64,000 nucleotides of DNA from G963422275 sp963422275 (lineage in GTDB: Bacteria > Pseudomonadota > Alphaproteobacteria > Rhodobacterales > Rhodobacteraceae). The translations under genes and the position numbers were made by a program. The notes beneath the pieces were generated by a model. That model was not told the DNA's origin. It did not search any database and saw nothing but the letters and a program-made list of their open reading frames with translations. The stretch covers positions 1,178,001 to 1,242,000 of the forward strand of contig OY729418.1 of the NCBI GenBank assembly GCA_963422275.1. The letters are read 5' to 3'. Shown one piece after another: positions 26,709-35,449 of this stretch (its first letter is position 1; every line of letters starts with the position of its first letter).

Positions 26709-27772
26709 GATCGACCCGCGACGATGCGCTAGCCGCCCTCAAGAGGGTGACCGACCCCGTCAGCGGACAGGACCTTGTCTCTGCCGGAATGGTTCGCGCG
26801 CTCACAGTCGAGGGCAGTTCCGTCCGTTTCGTCATCGAGATCAATCCGGCCCACGCTGAGCGGATGGAACCGGCCCGAGCGGCTGCCGAGGCAGCGGTGA
26901 AGGCCCTGCCTGGCATGGAGAGCGTGTCGGCGGTGCTCACCGCGCACACCTCGCCGAAAGCGCCTCCGGACCTGAAGCCGAAACGCCGCGCGGAAAGCAA
27001 GGGGCCGGAAAAGATTCCCGGCGTGGAGCGGATCATCGCAATCGCTTCGGGAAAGGGAGGCGTGGGAAAATCCACATTTGCCTCCAACCTGGCTACCGCG
27101 CTCGCCGCAGAGGGCTGGCGCACAGGATTGCTGGACGGGGATATCTATGGTCCGTCGCAACCGCGGATGCTCGGCATTTCGGGCCGCCCGGCATCGCCGG
27201 ACGGCAAGACAATTCTTCCGATGCGGAATTTCGGCGTGACAATGATGTCCATGGGTTTGCTGACCCGGGAGGACGAGGCCGTTATCTGGCGCGGCCCGAT
27301 GCTGATGGGGGCGCTGCAGCAAATGTTGATGCAAGTTCAGTGGGGAGCTTTGGACGCTTTGCTTGTGGATCTCCCGCCCGGCACTGGCGACGTTCAAATG
27401 ACTCTCTGCCAGAAGGTCGAGGTGACCGGAGCAATCATCGTGTGCACGCCGCAGGACGTGGCGTTGCTGGACACGCGCAAGGGCATCAACATGTTCCGCA
27501 AGCTCAACGTCTCGATCCTTGGCATGGTCGAGAACATGTCCACCTACATCTGCTCGAACTGCGGGCAAGAGGAGCATGTTTTCGGACACGGTGGCGTTGC
27601 GGCGGAGGCAAAAAAGCTTGGCGTGCCGCTCCTTGCGGAAATACCCCTCCATCTGAGCGTCAGGGTTGCAGCCGATGCCGGCGCGCCAATCGTGGTGGCA
27701 AAGCCGGATTCGCCGCCAGCCAAGGTTTTCCGCGAGGTGGCGCGCGATCTAGTTGCCGGAAACATCGCGTGA
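26705..27772 (+). CDS. mrp: Mrp/ApbC-type iron-sulfur cluster carrier ATPase
   Basis: Mrp proteins are P-loop ATPases that carry and deliver Fe-S clusters. The 355-residue protein has an N-terminal MIP18-like domain (DALAALKRVTDPVSGQDLVS), the deviant Walker A GKGGVGKST (about residue 118), DLPPGTGDVQMTL as Walker B region, and the cluster-binding CSNC pair (about residue 281). All family residues are present. In this setting its likely clients are the Fe-S subunits of formate dehydrogenase. It overlaps both neighbours by 4 bp. Confidence 0.9.
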   Translation: MRSTRDDALAALKRVTDPVSGQDLVSAGMVRALTVEGSSVRFVIEINPAHAERMEPARAAAEAAVKALPGMESVSAVLTAHTSPKAPPDLKPKRRAESKGPEKIPGVERIIAIASGKGGVGKSTFASNLATALAAEGWRTGLLDGDIYGPSQPRMLGISGRPASPDGKTILPMRNFGVTMMSMGLLTREDEAVIWRGPMLMGALQQMLMQVQWGALDALLVDLPPGTGDVQMTLCQKVEVTGAIIVCTPQDVALLDTRKGINMFRKLNVSILGMVENMSTYICSNCGQEEHVFGHGGVAAEAKKLGVPLLAEIPLHLSVRVAADAGAPIVVAKPDSPPAKVFREVARDLVAGNIA

Positions 27773-28512
27773 ACTCGGAGACCGACGATCCTGCCTTTCC
27801 CCCGCTCTTCCGGGGAATGAGAATCGATGGCGCCATCGATCCCTTTGCAAAGGCAAGAGCGCTTGCAGAACTCGGCTGCGATGCCGGACTCATCACCCAC
27901 AATATCGGTACCGACCGCATGGCAGCGGCGCTCGTGCTTGCGCCGGAAGTCACGCTTGAGGATGCAATGGCAATGCTACCCGTCTGCGAAATCGGCTTTC
28001 AGAACGCCCTGGGATCGCTCGCACCACCGGAATTGGCGATCCACCTTGGCTGGAGCGGCAGCATCTTCGTGAATGGAGCTCGGTGCGGCAAGTTTCGCGT
28101 TGCCGCGTCACCCAGGGATCCCGAATCCGTGCCAAACTGGATGGTGGTGGGCTTCGTCCTTCCGCTTATCCCGCAAAATCCGGATTCACCCGGCACTGCC
28201 CCTGGCGAAACGTCATTGCATGAAGAGGGTTGCGTTGAAGTCTCCCCGATCAATCTTCTGGAAAGCTGGTCAAGGCACACGCTTATGTGGATTAATCGCT
28301 GGGGCAACAACGGAGCGGCGGCAATTCACAACGAGTGGCGCGGGCTAGCCAAGGACATTGGACAGGATGTAGAGATCGAATGGAACGGCGAGTTGCTGCG
28401 CGGCAAGTTTCTTGGGGTTGACGAACGCTTCGGCATGCTGCTTCGAGATGGAAACGAAACCAGGCTGCTTCCCCTTTCTGGCCTGTTGGCATTTGACGAT
28501 GAGCAACGTTAA
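27769..28512 (+). CDS. Biotin/lipoate-protein-ligase-like protein (DUF4444 type)
   Basis: The 247-residue product has the fold of biotin/lipoate ligases, with LITHNIGTDRMAAALVLAPE near the start, ELAIHLGWSGSIFVNGARCG in the middle and a C-terminal DUF4444-like domain (DVEIEWNGELLRGKFLGVDE). The start is GTG at 27769, overlapping the mrp stop (GTGA). Its position between mrp and DUF6505 is conserved in FDH neighbourhoods as I recall them, so it may modify or assemble an FDH factor rather than act in general lipoylation. The substrate is unknown. Confidence 0.78.
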   Translation: MNSETDDPAFPPLFRGMRIDGAIDPFAKARALAELGCDAGLITHNIGTDRMAAALVLAPEVTLEDAMAMLPVCEIGFQNALGSLAPPELAIHLGWSGSIFVNGARCGKFRVAASPRDPESVPNWMVVGFVLPLIPQNPDSPGTAPGETSLHEEGCVEVSPINLLESWSRHTLMWINRWGNNGAAAIHNEWRGLAKDIGQDVEIEWNGELLRGKFLGVDERFGMLLRDGNETRLLPLSGLLAFDDEQR

Positions 28513-28999
28513 CCTCGCGCGCGCAATTCATTTCGACGAAAGCGACTTGAACGTGTTCTACAGCCCAGCCCGCACGGGCGAATGGTGCATTTCCGGCGGA
28601 TTCGAGTTCTCCAATTGGTCTGAGGCCGACCTGACCGGAAAGTCGCGGCAGGCCTTCGCAAACGGCTGGCTCGGACTGGAAACCTTCGGCCGGGTGACCT
28701 TCGTGGCCGTAACCAGGATTGAGAGGCGAGAATTCGATCTCCTGACCCGTTTGCTGGCTCAGCACTTTGTGTTGGTGTACGGAGCGCCCGACCTTGAGGC
28801 GGCTCATACGGTGGCACTCGATGAGATGAACCACATGGCGGGCATCTGCGGCGAACACGACCCGAACACGCTCCTGACCGTGACACGTGAGCTAGTCGAG
28901 GAAGGCGTCAGGGAAAGCTTCCGTACAATCGAGTCGCGTCACGCTGGCCTGGAACAATTCGCCGTTCACATAGAGCCTGACGGTCCGACGTCGCACTGA
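28499..28999 (+). CDS. DUF6505 protein
   Basis: This 166-residue protein (MSNVNLARAIHFDESDLNVF, then GEWCISGGFEFSNW and WLGLETFGRVTFVAVTRI) matches DUF6505, a family of unknown function found with DUF6494, Mrp and the ligase-like gene. Its ATG lies inside the end of the upstream gene (14-bp overlap), showing tight coupling. It is the last gene of the FDH region. Confidence 0.78.
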   Translation: MSNVNLARAIHFDESDLNVFYSPARTGEWCISGGFEFSNWSEADLTGKSRQAFANGWLGLETFGRVTFVAVTRIERREFDLLTRLLAQHFVLVYGAPDLEAAHTVALDEMNHMAGICGEHDPNTLLTVTRELVEEGVRESFRTIESRHAGLEQFAVHIEPDGPTSH

Positions 29000-29616
29000 T
29001 TGCGTGCAGCAGGCTTGCCGACGCGCGTGCACTTAATTGCGGCAACAACAGCGGCGAAACCTGCACGGGACATCGCGGCGGACCAGCAGCGAGATTTAGG
29101 GAAGGTCTGAATAGCGGCCGACTGCACGGCCCTGAAGGCGATGGCGCCGACCCTGCTCAAGGCAGCCAGCCGAATCAAGCTTGCTGCGGCCTGAGGGCCA
29201 AGTCTGTCTGGAACCTGCCCGATGCTGTGCACCGGGGGCCAAAATCGTGTCTGAAAGGCGTCACAGCCACCGATTGGCAACCGACTCCAGAAAACGAAAT
29301 GCAGAGAAAAACGCCCGCTTTCGAAAAAGTCTTGTACCGTCATTCCAGAACGGTCGCCCACTTCTGCAGACAGGATCAACTTGCTGTCGCTGTCGAGAGC
29401 CGTCTAGGTCAATGCATCGACAGCGTCCAACGATGGTGCCTTGGCCATCCCGACTTTCTTTTCCTTGGGTTGGCAGAGCGACCAGATTTAATTGCGCAGG
29501 ACCCGCAAGGATTTGACATCGCGAACAGCTTCATCATGATATGATACTGTGTTAGCCGCGCCCGACAGTTTTGCAAGAGTGCTTGATCGACACTCCAACC
29601 GTAGGAGACAGCCTGA
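29000..29616. other. Gap with decayed IS-end sequence before the first TbpB-like gene
   Basis: No gene is visible. At 29096-29114 AGGGAAGGTCTGAATAG closely matches the left end of the IS5-type derivative at 53.997 kb (AGGGAACCTCTGAATATAG). Around 29275-29335 a stretch beginning CAACCGACTCCAGAAAACG resembles the sequence after the Slam gene at 58.55 kb. These suggest that the TbpB/Slam module here moved with IS-derived DNA. Confidence 0.45.
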
Positions 29617-31020
29617 ATGAAAGCCTTATCGTCGCCGTTCACGGCCCTCGGCATCGCCGCGACCGCCCTCGCCCTGTCCGCCTGCAGCGGACAGAATAAT
29701 GAAACTTCGCTGAAAAACCCTCCCGTGTATCAAAGCGAAGGGTCATTTTACAGTAATGTTGGGCCGGATGAGAATGGCAGATTCACAGCCAAAAAAGTGA
29801 AGCCCGAATCGGTTGAAAAGAGGTTCGAACGCCTGAAATTCTCCGTGCATTTCCACGAAGGAAAAATGATCGTCGTTCGTAATATCGACGCCGGTGTAGT
29901 CGAACACAATGACGGCACGTCCGAACCATGGGGCACCCGCACTTCTGTCACTAGCGTGGAGGATTGGAACACAGTGAAGAGCCTGGACGGGCTTCCCGAT
30001 GGATGGAGCGGCCACAGGGAAGAGCGCCTTAATCTAGGCGGGGACGTTTACTTTTTGAAAATCCAATACTCGGACTTTGATAAGCCCTACGGGTGGGAAA
30101 GAGATCTTTGCGGTCAGGGCGACAGCCTGCAGGAGGGTGACTCTTGCATCTGGGGAAGCTTCTGGGGCGAGTTTGCGAAGATAGAGGTGAAAAAGGACGG
30201 CAGCCTTTCGCTGAAGGTTGCAAAGCTAGAGGTGAAAAAGGACGGCAGCCTTTCGGTAGAGGCTGACTTCGACCAGAACGAAAGGGACGGCAAAATTGGC
30301 AATAAGGGTTTCAAGGCGGAGAAAACCGGCAGTGGATGGAAAATCACGGAAGTCCCGGAGAAAGTCTCCATCTTCGATGAACAGGAACAGAAGCCAATCG
30401 GCTCTGACATCCCTTTTGTCGCAGGCGGCACCCGGGTCGAGACCGACACCGACTATCTCGTTCTTGAGGCAAGGATGCTTGACCATTCGAAGCGTCCGGA
30501 GGCGAAAGACGACAAGAGCCCGTTCTTCACCGTCGCGCTTGCCGACGGTTCCGACCCGCTTGATCGGGATCGCCTAAGCCGCCTGACCGGAACGGCAGAG
30601 TATCGAGGACCAGCGTTCGGCGTTCACACCATTAAGGAGGCCGGTGAGAAGGCGGCCTTCGGGGAGTTCCGGGCGACGGCCAGACTGACCGCCGATTTCG
30701 GAGGCAGCGCGCCGGCAAGCGTGACAGGCTCAGTGACGGGCTTCAAGGTGACGGGTGGCACCTCAGGCAAGGGAAGCCTCGCGGGAATGACCGTCCAGCT
30801 GCAGGAGGCGAAACTCGCCGATGACGAACTGCTCTTCAAGGGCGCGACGGCTTCCGGCAGCGGGTACGACGGGGAATGGGGCGGCCAGTTCTTCGGCACC
30901 AAGGAACCCGACGGCAAGCCAGGCTCGGTGGCGGGCACGTTCGGCATCGCCAGCGGCGACATCGCCGACGACGCCTACGAGGGTGCCCTCGGCGCGTTCG
31001 GCGCGCACCGGCAGCCGTAG
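29617..31020 (+). CDS. TbpB-like surface lipoprotein (copy 1)
   Basis: This 467-residue lipoprotein has a signal peptide with lipobox LSAC (residues about 21-24 of MKALSSPFTALGIAATALA...). The body is beta-rich and ends with the TbpB-type C-terminal barrel signature: GSVAGTFGIASGD and EGALGAFGAHR. Transferrin-binding-protein-like lipoproteins of this sort are exported by Slam and may bind host or environmental ligands; the ligand is unknown. It is paralogous to the gene at 55765: the C-terminal third is nearly identical and the N-terminal two thirds diverge. It has an in-frame 45-bp tandem duplication. A collapsed slam gene follows 50 bp downstream. Confidence 0.83.
   Translation: MKALSSPFTALGIAATALALSACSGQNNETSLKNPPVYQSEGSFYSNVGPDENGRFTAKKVKPESVEKRFERLKFSVHFHEGKMIVVRNIDAGVVEHNDGTSEPWGTRTSVTSVEDWNTVKSLDGLPDGWSGHREERLNLGGDVYFLKIQYSDFDKPYGWERDLCGQGDSLQEGDSCIWGSFWGEFAKIEVKKDGSLSLKVAKLEVKKDGSLSVEADFDQNERDGKIGNKGFKAEKTGSGWKITEVPEKVSIFDEQEQKPIGSDIPFVAGGTRVETDTDYLVLEARMLDHSKRPEAKDDKSPFFTVALADGSDPLDRDRLSRLTGTAEYRGPAFGVHTIKEAGEKAAFGEFRATARLTADFGGSAPASVTGSVTGFKVTGGTSGKGSLAGMTVQLQEAKLADDELLFKGATASGSGYDGEWGGQFFGTKEPDGKPGSVAGTFGIASGDIADDAYEGALGAFGAHRQP
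30175..30264 (+). repeat. Two 45-bp tandem repeats inside the TbpB-like gene
   Basis: Two adjacent in-frame units encode AKIEVKKDGSLSLKV and AKLEVKKDGSLSVEA. The paralogue at 55765 has only one such unit (AKMEVKKDGSLSIDV). The duplication lengthens one hairpin of the protein by 15 residues. Confidence 0.85.
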
Positions 31021-31070
31021 CGACGCGGGCAGGCAGGATGCCCCCGGCCCCTTGTTGCCTGGACGCGGCG

Positions 31071-31289
31071 ATGCGCGGGTGGCGGAGTGTCCTGCTGTGC
31101 CTGGTTGCCCCGGTAGCCGCGTTCGGCCATTTGCACCTGTCCGACGACCCGAGGATCGCGCGCCAGTGGCGCCGCGCTGGCTCAACCGCGGCTTCAGTCC
31201 AGAACTCGCCGTCGTCTGCGAGGTCCAGCGTCCAGCTCCCCAGCTACCGCAGAAACCGCTTCGAGGCGCAGCTGATCCGACAGTTCTGA
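31071..31289 (+). pseudogene. Slam remnant with only its two ends left
   Basis: The frame starts MRGWRSVLLCLVAPVAAFGH and LHLSDDPRIAR, matching the first 35 residues of the intact Slam at 57200, then jumps by deletion to the last 60 or so residues, partly out of frame (CCAGAACTCGCCGTCGTCTG matches the intact gene), before returning in frame to SYRRNRFEAQLIRQF. About 1.1 kb, including all TPRs and most of the barrel, is gone. The upstream lipoprotein has therefore lost its dedicated exporter and may depend on the second Slam. Confidence 0.85.
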
Positions 31290-31862
31290 ACCAGCGCCGC
31301 CGTCAGCGCGACAGGTCCAAGACTGCCACGAAATGCGCCATTGAGCATGTCGCGCCGAGGGGTTGCAAGCGCTTGTCATGACGTTCGATTGAGGGAAAGA
31401 CCGATGGATTTCTTCATGAACATGGCAGGCCGAGCGCGTGGATCCCGACAGCGCGCTGCGAAAGGTCGGCACCGCCGCCGGTTAAACCGGCGGGCGTCAC
31501 GGCGGCGGATCGTGGCAGGCCGTCCATCCTCCGGGAAACGCCTCACGCCGAGTCCTACGCTTCTTCATATCGCGCTCAAGTTCCGCAAGTTTCAGCTGTC
31601 TCATCGCTCGCCGCCACCTCGTCTCCAGTTCAACGGCATGGCACAGTAAGCATGATATGGCAAACTTGCTCAGACCTTCCTTGGCGGTTGCGGCAAGTCG
31701 ACGCAACAACCCAGCATGTTCAGGACAACGTGACGAATTGCCCGGCTCTAAAGGCATTTCGCGTGATCACCGCGAATTCTCGGGACTGTCTAAACTCCCT
31801 TGTCCATATCGCACTGACACAGCACTTGGCTCGATGCCATCCAAAGCATTTGGAAAACGCGG
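31290..31862. other. Gap with a repeat shared with 55.37 kb
   Basis: No gene is visible. At 31352-31397 the sequence GCGCCGAGGGGTTGCAAGCG and the following CTTGTCATGACGTTCGATTG recur with few changes at 55367-55408, upstream of the second TbpB-like gene. This is probably an IS fragment; its family is not clear. Confidence 0.45.
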
Positions 31863-32672
31863 CTACGGCACTGACGCATTGTGGATGAAAAGCGCCTCTC
31901 CGTCCAGCCTGTACCCATCGATCAGCTCTTTGCCGCGTGGCCCCGCAAGCCAGTCCTCGAGCTTGCTTGTCAGATCGGCTTTCACGTGGGGATGCCTTGC
32001 AATGCTGACCGGCAGATACGAGTACTGGTTGAGCAGCGCCGGGCCGCCGAAATACAGAAGGGCTAGGTCCCCCTTGTTCCCGAATTTCAGCCAGCTTGCG
32101 CGGTCGACCAAGATGTAGGCATTCATTCCCGACGCCGTGTTGAGCGCCGCTCCCATGCCAGCACCGACTGCCCGATACCAATTGCCAAGTGACGACAGAT
32201 CGAGGCTGGTCTCGCGCCAAAGCGAAAGCTCTTTCTTGTGTGTCCCGCTGTCGTCTCCGCGGCTGACGAATGGAAGTTCGGCATTCGCGATCGTGCTTAG
32301 AGCCGCAGAGGCGATTCCCATTTTCGCTATTCCGGCCGGGTCGTGGGACGGACCAACGAGGACAAAGTCGTTGTACATGATCTCGCGTCGGTGCGTCCCG
32401 AAGCCGCTCGCCACGAATTCCCGTTCGGCACTCTTCGAGTGTACCAAAACTGCATCCACGTCTCCGGCGCGGCCAAGCCGAAGCGCCTGTCCTGTGCCAA
32501 CGACCAGCAGTTGAACCTCAATTCCCAAATCCTCGGCAATTGCCGGCAAAAGAACATCGCTGAGACCAGAATTGTGAAAAGATGTCGTAACCGCCATCCT
32601 GAGCGTATCCGCATGAATCGCTCCAACCGACCAGAAGGCCGTTGCAAGAACACCGAACCAGCGCATGATCAT
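31863..32672 (-). CDS. tupA: Tungstate ABC transporter, periplasmic binding protein
   Basis: TupA captures tungstate in the periplasm. The 269-residue protein has a signal peptide (MIMRWFGVLATAFWSVGAIHA) and the TupA-specific start TTSFHNSGLSDVLLP, then VGTGQALRLGRAGDVDAVLV and MYNDFVLVGPSHDP, which distinguish TupA/WtpA-like proteins from ModA. Its ATG overlaps the tupC stop (ATGA). Tungstate rather than molybdate supply fits the nearby formate dehydrogenase. Confidence 0.9.
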   Translation of the reverse strand: MIMRWFGVLATAFWSVGAIHADTLRMAVTTSFHNSGLSDVLLPAIAEDLGIEVQLLVVGTGQALRLGRAGDVDAVLVHSKSAEREFVASGFGTHRREIMYNDFVLVGPSHDPAGIAKMGIASAALSTIANAELPFVSRGDDSGTHKKELSLWRETSLDLSSLGNWYRAVGAGMGAALNTASGMNAYILVDRASWLKFGNKGDLALLYFGGPALLNQYSYLPVSIARHPHVKADLTSKLEDWLAGPRGKELIDGYRLDGEALFIHNASVP

Positions 32673-33385
32673 TCCAAGATATCACCCTTTAGAAATGCAG
32701 CCGCCTCCGCCGTGCTTGGCTCTGCGAAAAAGCTGCCCGCGTTGCCCATCTCGTGTAGCCTCCCCTTCAGCAGAAACACCACTGTGTCAGCGAAACGTCG
32801 AGCTTGCCCCATGTCGTGCGTAGCCATGACAATTTGCGTTCCGCTCCTTCGGGTGTCACCGAGAATTGCCTCGATCTCCCGTGTTGCCCGGCCGTCCAGA
32901 TTTGCGCATGGCTCATCGAGAAACAGCACTTCAGGCGAGCGTATCAGAGCTCGGGCAAGGGCCAGCTTCTGCCGTTCTCCCCCCGACAGAACTGAGGCTT
33001 GGCAGTCGAGCACGTCTCCCAAGCCGATCCTTTCGGCCCATTCCGCAGCGTTGGTCCGGGCCACAGTTCGCGGCGTTCCATGGACAACGAGCGGATAAGC
33101 TATGCAGTCAACAACTCGCCGACGCATCATGATTGGAGTCTGAAACACGAAAGCTTGGCGTTGGCGGGCCTCGGCATCCGGCATCGACCATGTAACCGTG
33201 CCGCCGTCCGCACGTTCCAGCCCATGCATCAAGCGAAGAAGCGATGTCTTGCCTGATCCGTTCGGACCAACCACGACAATCACCCCCGACCCATCGATTT
33301 CCAGATCCACGGGACCCACAAGACGCTTGCCCTTGCGAGCCACGCTGGCCTCTTTGAGACAGAGAGGAAGGATCGAGCCTACCAT
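32669..33385 (-). CDS. tupC: Tungstate ABC transporter, ATP-binding protein
   Basis: This 238-residue ABC ATPase powers tungstate import. It has Walker A GPNGSGKTS (about residues 38-46), signature LSGGERQKLALARAL (about 133-147), Walker B VLFLDEPCANLD and switch His in MATHDMGQARRF. No C-terminal TOBE domain of the ModC type is present. It overlaps tupB by 7 bp and tupA by 4 bp. Confidence 0.9.
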   Translation of the reverse strand: MVGSILPLCLKEASVARKGKRLVGPVDLEIDGSGVIVVVGPNGSGKTSLLRLMHGLERADGGTVTWSMPDAEARQRQAFVFQTPIMMRRRVVDCIAYPLVVHGTPRTVARTNAAEWAERIGLGDVLDCQASVLSGGERQKLALARALIRSPEVLFLDEPCANLDGRATREIEAILGDTRRSGTQIVMATHDMGQARRFADTVVFLLKGRLHEMGNAGSFFAEPSTAEAAAFLKGDILE

Positions 33386-34083
33386 AGGCTGGCCCGCTCG
33401 GTTTGCAGCAGGCTGTGAATCGCAATGTTGACGGCAACGGCGAGCAGTATCAGCACGAAACCGAGCCCAAGCGCCAAGGAAAAGTTGCCCTTGCTCGTTT
33501 CCAGAGCAATCGCAGTTGTCAGCACACGGGTTGCCTGATCAATGTTGCCGCCCACAATCATGATAGCTCCCACTTCACCTATTGCACGTCCGAAACCAGC
33601 GAGTGCAGCCGTCAGCAGCGCCCGCCGTCCGTCCCATACAAGCGCCCGGATACGCTGGCCCTTAGTGGTGTTCAATGAAATCAGGAGATCATGGTACTCT
33701 GCCCAAAGTTCGCGTATCGCCTGATGCGCTATGGAAGTCACCAGCGGCGTCGCAATGATCACTTGTGCAATTATCATTGCCGTCGGTGTGAACAAAAGGC
33801 CCAAAACGCCGAATGGTCCCGTCCTGCTCAGCAAAATGTAGACGACCAGCCCAACGACAACAGGTGGCAAGCCCATCAAGGCATTCAACACAGCAATGAC
33901 ATGGCGTCGCCAGCGGAATCGGGTTATCGCAAGCCAAGCGCCTATTGGAAGGCCAATCGCGGACGCTATGCCAACTGCAGTCAAGGAAACCTGAAGCGAC
34001 CGCAGCGTAATCTCCGCCAAATCCGCGTCGAGAGTCACGACTAAGCGTCCTGCTTCCAAGATGCCTTGCAGGACATCATTCAT
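33379..34083 (-). CDS. tupB: Tungstate ABC transporter, permease
   Basis: The 234-residue membrane protein has about five to six hydrophobic helices and the binding-protein-dependent transport EAA-like loop ALAGFGRAIGEVGAIMIVGG (about residues 164-183), where the permease meets the ATPase. It starts MNDVLQGILEAGRLVVTLD. It is the first gene of tupBCA. No TOBE or ModE regulator is evident upstream. Confidence 0.9.
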   Translation of the reverse strand: MNDVLQGILEAGRLVVTLDADLAEITLRSLQVSLTAVGIASAIGLPIGAWLAITRFRWRRHVIAVLNALMGLPPVVVGLVVYILLSRTGPFGVLGLLFTPTAMIIAQVIIATPLVTSIAHQAIRELWAEYHDLLISLNTTKGQRIRALVWDGRRALLTAALAGFGRAIGEVGAIMIVGGNIDQATRVLTTAIALETSKGNFSLALGLGFVLILLAVAVNIAIHSLLQTERASLW

Positions 34084-34451
34084 TTGCGCTCATCCGAACG
34101 ATTTGCCCTTTGGCCAAAAGCACCGTCTTGCCGGGAAATTGACACCGGGTCCGGCAACCTTCCGTCCGAAGCCACCGATGCCGGCCGCGCGGCCGCTTCC
34201 TGCAAGACGCAAGCCCACCCGCCTTGTTCTGTCCGGGCAGGAAGTCATCCCGTCCGTGAGATAACCATTGCGCTTAGCAATCGCAAGCAACACAAGATCA
34301 GGATCGAAGGTGTCTCTATGTCTTGTTGCTAGCCAGTTCGCGCAGGATTCAAAGCTCGCTCGATGGTTCACAACGTCTGTGGTCGAAATTCAATCGAGGG
34401 CCGTCGAAGTCCAAAATGATACTGCTCGAATAAGAGAATGATCTATACTGC
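34084..34451. other. Upstream region of tupBCA
   Basis: A 93-codon minus-strand frame (34090-34371) ends 7 bp before tupB but has no motif I recognise and a late arginine/glycine-rich composition, so I do not call it a gene. The tup promoter should be here; I cannot assign it. No clear riboswitch-like structure was noticed. Confidence 0.35.
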
Positions 34452-34560
34452 TTATGCACTTGGTTCCGGTTTGATCAAGATGCAGCAAGGGTGAGGTTTG
34501 GCGCGCAGAGCCTGCAGGAATGGGGACAGGAAGGCAAAGTGGCGGTTTTGGCGCCGGCGA
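34452..34560 (-). mobile_element. IS1595-like right-end fragment
   Basis: The minus strand ends FLQALRAKPHPCCILIKPEP and the terminal repeat TTATGCACTTGGTTCCGG, matching the last 90 bp of the IS1595-like element at 15.6-15.73 kb with about six changes. Only the transposase C-terminus is left. It shows that a second copy once sat here in the opposite orientation. Confidence 0.65.
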
Positions 34561-34793
34561 GCGCATCGACAAACTCGATATCGTGTGGCTATCCGATAAT
34601 GAGCTGAGGGCGGACAGTCATGCCCTGAAGGATACAGAGGGCCGAACGCCCGCCGCGGGTCTCGCCGAGCGGCACGTCGACATTTGCAGGCTCGATTGTG
34701 TTCGGCTCGGCCAGCTGGCTCAGCGCGTGGTTGTTGCAATCGAGGCCAGGCAGTGGTGTCGTCTTTCCAAAGCACGCGTAAAGAATCTTCTGG

Positions 34794-35030
34794 TCACGGC
34801 AGTGCGGCGAGGGCGTGTCGCCCCATCGCCGGGGCCTCGCTCGACTTGCTGTCCACCCGGACTTGGCCCAAGGTCAGCCACGCCTGCACCGCGAAGGCGG
34901 AAACCAAGTGCACTGGATTGCACGACGCAGCGTCCTCGAACGAGCATCGCAGCACCCTGCCCTTGATCTCGTGCGTCGCCGCAACCTTTCCGACCGCCGC
35001 TAGGCTAGGCCAGCGGTGCGTCTCCTGCAA
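34794..35030 (-). pseudogene. ISAs1-type transposase fragment
   Basis: The minus strand reads WPSLAAVGKVAATHEIKG, then LRCSFEDAASCNPVHLVSAF and QAWLTLGQVRVDSKS. The last two segments resemble the DGKTLR...LHLVSAFA...LGQ..V..KSNE region of ISAs1-family transposases, and the first resembles a C-terminal segment of the same family, so the fragment may be rearranged. Family assignment is tentative. Confidence 0.4.
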
Positions 35031-35449
35031 CCAGCCGGGTTAACGCTAACTGAAGGCCGCGCGATCGATCGCGATGAACAGGTCGGAGAGTGCATCATGG
35101 GGCGGAGTCCCGTTCTTGAGCTTCATGAACCTGCACGGAAAAGGCTCCTTGCTCTTCCCGGCCTCTGCCTGCCGGCACATCCCTCGCCGCCGGAAACGAT
35201 GCAATCAAGGGAGCGCAATGGCCGTCATCTCGCGAGGTCGTGGCGCGTGGCGTTGCTGTGTTGGGATTCCAACTCCTTCAGGAAAAACGGGAAAATCCTG
35301 CATGGTGCTTGCAGGCACATTGCATCGCTGGCCGGAAAGGGAAACTGGGATTTTCAAAACAATTGCTTTGTCCAACCGCAAGTTCTGCTTGAAGGACTCC
35401 AAGCCCCGTCATATTCTCGCCTAAACTTCCGCTGCAAGGATTTGGTTTT
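35031..35449. other. Upstream region of ilvD
   Basis: No gene is visible. A stretch near 35213-35275 (GCAATGGCCGTCATCTCG and following) resembles 39196-39260 (GCAATGGCCATCATCTCG), so an unidentified IS fragment is probably shared. The ilvD ribosome binding site AAGGA is at about 35436. Confidence 0.35.

Noticed and set aside
34090..34371. 93-codon frame ending 7 bp before tupB as a possible upstream operon gene
   Set aside because: No recognisable motif and a late region of low complexity; position alone is not enough.
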